Positions 58,621 through 64,000 of a stretch of 64,000 bases of DNA are shown here, piece after piece. The notes beneath the pieces were generated by a model that worked only from the letters and a program-made list of their open reading frames with translations, ran no database searches and was not told where the DNA came from. The position numbers and the translations under genes were made by a program. Each line of letters opens with the position of its first letter. Within the stretch, counting starts at the first letter, position 1. The stretch is from Dichetophora obliterata (lineage: Eukaryota > Arthropoda > Insecta > Diptera > Sciomyzidae): NCBI GenBank assembly GCA_963920525.1, contig OY986437.1, positions 34,735,563 through 34,799,562 on the forward strand, given 5' to 3'.

Positions 58621-58942
58621 TATTTCGATCAAGCCCATTTTTTGTACAGTAGCCGACAATAACCATCTTAACAAAAATGCTGAATCTTATTTTTCTACGA
58701 TGAAAACCGCCTGATATATATTCTTTTTTTGGTCTGTGGTCGATAGCGCAAATTTGGCTTACATGGGAGGTACCACGTTCCCTTGTCCAATCGTTACCAA
58801 ACCTCACAGCAACACTCTCAAGATGTGGCTTCAGTTTCTTTGAAAATGTCATAAAGATCGGTTCAGCGGTTTTGGAGTCTATACGTGATATAGCCACATA
58901 CCCACATACCCACATACATACATCCATTTTTATATATATAGA
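58621..58942 (+). repeat. Distal part of the interrupted repeat
   Basis: Directly after the Tc1 element the phrase TACAGTAGCCGACAATAACC and GGGAGGTACCACGTTCCC resume the interrupted 55.0-56.96-kb repeat, ending with the CATTTTTATATATATAGATA tail at about 58924-58944. Confidence 0.6.
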
Positions 58943-59276
58943 TAAACAAAAAATAAACTGGCCATTTCAGCCCTTGGAAGGACTTTGACTTCTATTGATC
59001 AATTGTGTTGTGCGTGTTATTAAATGCTTGATCACAAATGACCGAGAGCTGGACCTACGTGTTTAATGCCGTCTCCGAACGGCTTATGTTCTCAAAAAGC
59101 TTTACATGGCAATTTGTACTCTCTGAGGTTTGCCATTGTCAGCAGAGAGGTGACGACCGAACAGAAAAATTAATTCAATTGAAAAAGCTTTCTGTCTGAG
59201 CTGGAATTGAACCCGGGCTACTGCGGTTCTTTAGCTTAGGGGCCACGCAATCTACCCACTAGGCTACGGCCGCCAT
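58943..59276 (-). mobile_element. tRNA-derived SINE, copy 2
   Basis: This copy is highly similar to 47084-47431 over its whole length, with B box GGTTCAATTCC (complement of 59203-59213) and a mutated A box (TAGCCTAGTGGGTAGA). The tail adjoins the TATATATAGATAAACAAAAAA stretch. Target duplications are not evident. Confidence 0.85.
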
Positions 59277-60455
59277 ACGACCACAGCCCAATTTATAATA
59301 GCAACAAACGACAGAAGGCCGAAACAACAACAACATTTTTCATTGTTATATTACTTACTTAGCTGGCGCTACAACCGTATGTCGGTCTTGGCTTCATCTA
59401 AGAAGTTGCGCCTACATCCAATTATAAAACCTGGATCCAATTATAAAAGCAAGTGTTTAAAAAGGCGTTAGAAACGCATCGATAACATTTTTAAAACTCC
59501 TTTAGCTGTCAATCTTTTATTTTGTTTTCTTTAGTTTGTTTTTATCTGAATCAAGTATATTTCGCTATTTCACATTTTCTCGACATTTTTATTAACTAAC
59601 TTATGAAATTTTAATTGATCACTTATAATTGCAATCTAAACTAACGGTTCCTTTTATTTGCCCTAGGAATTATTTTTTGTATGTCAAGGTATAGCAAATT
59701 AGAAAATTTGCTCTACAATTGCTGGCTGACGTGAAACCCCTCTTTTATTCATTCCAGAATTAATTTGATAAAAAGAAAAACAGAACTTAAAGTATCACAG
59801 AAAATGCTGATTGTTTTCCATTAATTTAAATGCCAACCATTTGCAATTTCAAATGTCAATTAATGCATAATATTAATTTCAGAACAGATTTGATAAGAAG
59901 AAAGGCAGAATTTAAAATACATTATAAATTTCAATAACAATACGCTTAGAAAAATTTTATACTGTGGTATACTTTACACCACAGAAGCAAAAAGCAACAC
60001 ATTATTTCAACCTCAAACCCAATGAGATAGCATCCCTTTTTATTGCGCCCTAGTTGATTAAGAACATTAACATAACGACATGGCAACATAGTTTTTTCAT
60101 ATATCTACCACTCTTGGCAGCTTAGTTTAGGAACAGTTAACTTTAAAAATGATCTTCATCTTCTAATAATTAATTTATTATCACCACTGCTGCCGAAACG
60201 CTATACCTGCTGTCCATTCGAAATTTTTTAGCTTAATGAGGTTCAACAACAAATGGGATCGTTTAGACGCAATGCTTAATTTTTAGTTATTCAGTCGTAC
60301 ACCCAGGCTTGGCAACATGTAGTATCGTCTAAGCCCACCTTATAAAGTGTTTTCAGCCCTGCTGCTGTCCAAAACAAAGTTTACTGATTTCAGCTGGAAA
60401 AGGATACAAAACATATCTTTAGCAAAAATGAATGATATTTTGAAGTAATTTATCT
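59277..60455. other. A/T-rich DNA with a dispersed repeat fragment
   Basis: The phrase TACTTAGCTGGCGCTACAACC near 59355 resembles a common dipteran interspersed repeat. The rest shows no gene or element end. Confidence 0.45.
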
Positions 60456-60458
60456 AAA

Positions 60459-60758
60459 GTGTTTACAAGAATAGCACAATTAGATTATTTCCAACAAATT
60501 TCTCAGGTGCTAGGATGGACAAACAATACATCTTTGCACAAAAGTAAATCGGAAGATAAAAGTTCAGTTTGGTTTTTTTTCTTACCAGAAATAAAAACTG
60601 AAACAGCGAAATGCAACCAATGCCAAGCTATACTAAAAACAAACGAAGGATCAACAAAAGCATTTGTTTTTGACGAATTATTTGTAAACAAACTTAAAAA
60701 TAAAGCCATGGCAAATTGTTATGAATACCAACATAAAGCAAAAGTACCGACGTACTAG
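60459..60758 (+). pseudogene. BED zinc-finger fragment, hAT transposase-like
   Basis: The frame contains KSSVWFFFLPEIKTETAKCN and QCQAILKTNEGSTKA: an aromatic pair followed by CNQC, as in the first half of a BED finger, which usually opens hAT transposases and related DNA-binding proteins. The expected C-terminal His pair is not seen, and no catalytic domain follows. It is probably a decayed hAT fragment, or less likely a domesticated exon. Confidence 0.5.
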
Positions 60759-61480
60759 TACCCTCTGATTTATAAGAAATTTTCATACAAGCTTATAGGT
60801 ACGAGTACCATTGGTACCTTGGTACCATTCGCACCACAGATGTGATTCGCACTTTTTGTTTGTTTGCTCTTCATACGTAAACAAACTACCAAATGCTAGA
60901 AGTGCTGCCAAATCGCTATAATACGAATCAAAAAAAAAAAACGAGCGTGGCCACACCAAGAGAAAAATACACAGAAAAGCGATGAAAATAAAAGGGTAGT
61001 AGTACGGAAAATGTTGTACCTCGTATGTGAAGAATAAAAACGTGTCCAAAATGGTACGAAAATACGTACTTGTGATACCTTGATTTAAGATATCGATTTT
61101 TTTTAATTAATTTTTAAAGTACAATATTTTTAAAGTACCTGTGAAAATTCTAGACGAAAACTTAAAATATTATTTACTTAAAACTTTTGAAGAAAATCGA
61201 AATTTTATGTTGAAATAAAAACACTCCGATTTAAAACGTTAAAAATTTTTCATCAGTCTATGTCTAGCATAAGTGCATGAGAGCACGGAATGTAACAATC
61301 CTATACCAAAACAAGATTCATTTATAAGGTTGCGGTACTTGAGAGAAATGCACTCTTTTTCCCGCCTTTGCTCGAACTGTCACTGTGCTTTTCCTTGTTC
61401 TAAGCATTCATTTTCTTCATATCTTTTCATCCATTCTGATAGTTCGACCGAGCTCGCTCTCAAGTGCCACAACCTTATAA
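60759..61480. other. Intervening DNA with GTACC-rich palindromes
   Basis: At 60740-60830 the sequence repeats GTACTAGTACC, GGTACGAGTACC and TTGGTACC, giving several small palindromes next to the BED fragment. No gene is evident. Confidence 0.4.
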
Positions 61481-61483
61481 GTG

Positions 61484-62435
61484 AGCCTTGTCACGGTTGC
61501 CACCTCAAATTCCCATAAAAAATACCTTTTTCCCACGAGAACAAAAAAAAATTACCACAACAATTTCCATACTAAAACACTAAAAAAAAATCCCACGGCT
61601 ATTAACAAAATACCACAAAAAATACCACAAGTATTTAAAATTACCACAAAAATACCACGCATCAAAAAATACCACAGAAAATACCATAAGAATTGAAAAA
61701 TACCATAAAAAAATACCACAAGAATTTAAAATTACCACAAAAATACTAAGCAATAAAAAATACCACAAAAAATACCATAAAAAAATACCAAATACCACAA
61801 AATTTATTAAAAATGTAAATATTGCATACTCTTTTGACATTGAAATGCAAACAAATATTACACGTTAAATAAGTAAAACATGTACAACTGTGATCAAAAA
61901 TAGCTGTGATCAGAAATAGTAACTTTCTTTTTCTGTCCGTCATGTTATTTTTAAAATATTTAATTTTATCTTGCAAGAGCGTTACACTTTAAAACAAACG
62001 GTCAACGATGATATTAAAATTATCAACAGTACGTTCAATGTGTTGCTGCGATCGCTTTTTTTTAATTTGGATGCGTTCATAGCACATGCAATATATAACC
62101 GGGGGTGAAAAAGCGTGCGGAGATATTTGTCAAAAACATAACATTTTAAAACTGTAGCGAAACGAAGTCTTGCGCTAAATAATGATAAAAAATCCTTAAA
62201 AATTAAAAATTTCCAAAAAAATCCCACGTGAATTAAAAAATACCATGCTGAATTAAAAAATACCATGAGAATTTTAAATTCCCACGGCAATTAAAAATTC
62301 CCACAAAAATTCCCATGCGAATTTAAAAATACCATGCTGAATTAAAAAATACCATGGGAATTTTTAATTCCCACGGCAATCAAAAATTCCCAAATTTGGG
62401 AATTTTCTACTAAAGGTGGCAACCGTGAGCCTTGT
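61484..62435. mobile_element. Non-autonomous hAT element with TACCAC/TTCCCA arrays
   Basis: The element spans 61492-62427 (936 bp). Its ends CACGGTTGCCACCT and AGGTGGCAACCGTG are inverted and perfect over 14 bp, and the 8-bp duplication AGCCTTGT is perfect (61484-61491 and 62428-62435). Both subterminal regions consist of many AAATACCAC, AATACCAT and AATTCCCAC units (61505-61800 and 62215-62400). The middle (about 61800-62210) is non-repetitive and non-coding. Confidence 0.9.
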
Positions 62436-63685
62436 ACTAAAATATTCAATGGATCGAGAGCGCCCTACTGTAAAGCGTAGAATAGTTAAATCAACTGCTC
62501 AAAGATCTCTATAATGAGCTGCACTTCACGCTCATTTCACCTTCTGTTTGGCTGCTCGTTCATTTTCTTCTCTCTCATTACAATTCCTGTGATTGCATTT
62601 CATAAACTATATTTCATAGCATCGCCGTAAACATGAGCTTCAGTGTGCACAGATAGGAAATTGTGCACGGTTATTTTTTCTTGTATTTTGACATAGAGAT
62701 ATCCTAGACATAGAGAATACCCCTATTATGTTGATCTTCTGTTTGATTTTAACAGGTCTATAAAAAGATTTTATTTGCAAATCTTGTATGATCAAACGTG
62801 TCCTACAGCGGTAACAGCAGTTTAAATGTTATAATTGTATGTTAGTGAAAACTGAACAGATATACGAATTTCCTTAACTTAACGAACTTAAACAGTTTAT
62901 TTTTGAAACATTTAATTAACGAATGATTTACGATGGAAATATTTGCACAACACGATTAGGGCTCACTATTGATGCAGTTTTTGCAAGATAACTTTATGGC
63001 ATTACACCTATACTATCCGTTTGCTTTTTCAGATATCATAAACCAATAATTTATTTAAAAAAATTTCATAACAATAATTAAAGTGATACTGTAAAACAGT
63101 AAAAAAATTTAGAGGAATGATTCTTAACTTATGCTTCAAGTTTACTTTAAAAATTATTAAGTTTATTTATTGTATCCTACAAAACAATGATTTTAAAAAA
63201 ATATCTTTGCTTAGTATCAAAAACTAAACTAAAAAATTTATAATTGAATGAAAAGAGGAAAGTGAAAATTAATCAACTTTTGCTTGAAATTTTTGAAATA
63301 ATTAAAATAAGAAGTGGTAAGTGGAAATGGAAGGAGTTCTAAAAATACCAACAAAAAATGGACGTAGAAAGAAATTCGAAACAACAGAAAAAATAGCAGT
63401 TGCAAAGCTCACAAAAATGCACCCTTGCATAAACACATTTGCAACTGTGCAACAAGATCGTCAACTACTCTATAGTTTTATAATCGTATTCATAGAGCTT
63501 TTCGCTAAATCACCAGTAAGCAACTTGAATGAAAACTTGAATTCTAATTCTGGTGATTGAATTAGTAAAAGAAATTAAGATGTAAACAAAGTTCTAGAAC
63601 ATTAAGGTTTTTTTATATAAATATGTTTTCTCCATGATTATTTTTGTAAACTCCAAAAAACGAAACTTTAAGTTTTTTATATTCA
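62436..63685. other. A/T-rich DNA, no supported gene
   Basis: An open frame at 63321-63560 (plus, 79 codons) starts MEMEGVLKIPTKNGRRKKFE and is Lys-rich, but has no recognisable domain or splice context. Nothing else was seen. Confidence 0.45.
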
Positions 63686-63689
63686 AACT

Positions 63690-63775
63690 ATATCGAAACA
63701 CTATCGATTGTTTATTTTTTAGCAATGATAGCCGCGATAGTTGCAAACCATCGATAGTGACGATAGTTTTCTACA
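63690..63775. repeat. CTATCGAT-rich inverted cluster
   Basis: CACTATCGATTG, CGCGATAGTTG, CATCGATAGTG and CGATAGTTTT occur within about 85 bp in both orientations. They resemble the DRE motif (TATCGATA), bound by the BED-finger factor DREF in flies, and could equally be the remnant ends of a small hAT-like element. No adjacent gene was identified. Confidence 0.4.
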
Positions 63776-64000
63776 ACTTATCCATATTATAAATACACCA
63801 AAAATTAGAATTAAAAATATTCAAAGAAATTTTGCTTAACTTTGTTTAACTTTTTTGTTCACTCAAGTGCAAGACTTAAGCTATTCTACAGCTTGGCAAA
63901 TAATACAATTGTAACAATAAGGCAGTGTTATGTAAAAATATCTTTTGTTTTATTTGAAATGAGCTTAAGAATAACCTTCTTTCACACGTATGTTAGTCTT

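Noticed and set aside
61505..61800. CRISPR-like array of TACCAC units
   Set aside because: Units are short, variable and without uniform spacers; they are subterminal repeats of a hAT MITE in a eukaryotic genome.
63321..63560. 79-codon plus-strand frame MEMEGVLKIPTKNGRRKKFE
   Set aside because: Lys-rich and in A/T-rich DNA, with no recognised domain, splice site or promoter; too weak to call.

Overview
This is an A+T-rich, intron- and transposon-dominated window of eukaryotic nuclear DNA. The only clear host gene is an insect laccase-2-type multicopper oxidase (Lac2; straw in Drosophila) on the + strand. The protein match, the fly-type splice sites and the transposon mix (Tc1, rosa-like mariner, hAT and TTAA MITEs, non-LTR LINE, tRNA SINE) point to a higher fly; a tephritid is my guess, not proven.

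Lac2: six internal coding exons can be joined in frame: 30357-30855, 38052-38336, 38431-38906, 49614-49798, 53619-53814 and 53871-54083 (1854 nt, about 618 codons). They carry a Ser/Gly/Pro-rich linker, the Cys-rich insect laccase domain, the first two copper-ligand motifs (HWHG, HAH) and the middle cupredoxin domain. The signal-peptide exon and the 3' exon(s) with the last copper motifs are not found, so the gene runs past the window or into parts I cannot recognise. Laccase 2 is secreted and oxidises catechols to tan and harden cuticle.

Layout. 0-8.6 kb: anonymous A/T-rich DNA, a dead Tc1 element with TIRs and a possible orphan exon at 3.1 kb. 8.6-16.2 kb: a dense block with a hAT MITE, a TA-flanked MITE carrying a tRNA-like sequence, a mariner fragment, a LINE fragment, a foldback repeat and another MITE. 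16-29 kb: mostly unannotatable DNA with an inverted repeat, a rosa-like (DD41D) deletion derivative and a roughly 290-bp tandem array. 29.0-29.7 kb: a hAT MITE just before the first recognised Lac2 exon. 30-54 kb: Lac2, with large introns holding foldback and piggyBac-like MITEs, hAT MITEs, a SINE and a roughly 220-bp tandem array. 55-59 kb: repeats interrupted by a Tc1 element with an intact 336-codon transposase and roughly 222-bp IR/DR termini. 59-64 kb: a SINE, a BED-finger fragment, a 936-bp hAT MITE and a CTATCGAT cluster.

The signals that known families do not explain best are: (1) a short motif with core CTTAAGTCTTTTGTTT present nine or more times between 17.4 and 50.1 kb, seven of them on the + strand in or just before Lac2; (2) a 574-nt stretch with no AG dinucleotide ending exactly at the Lac2 exon at 53619, which has no adjacent pyrimidine tract but has branch-point-like sequence about 200 nt upstream; (3) TA-flanked MITEs that carry tRNA-like pol III boxes. 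All positions were read by eye without database searches.
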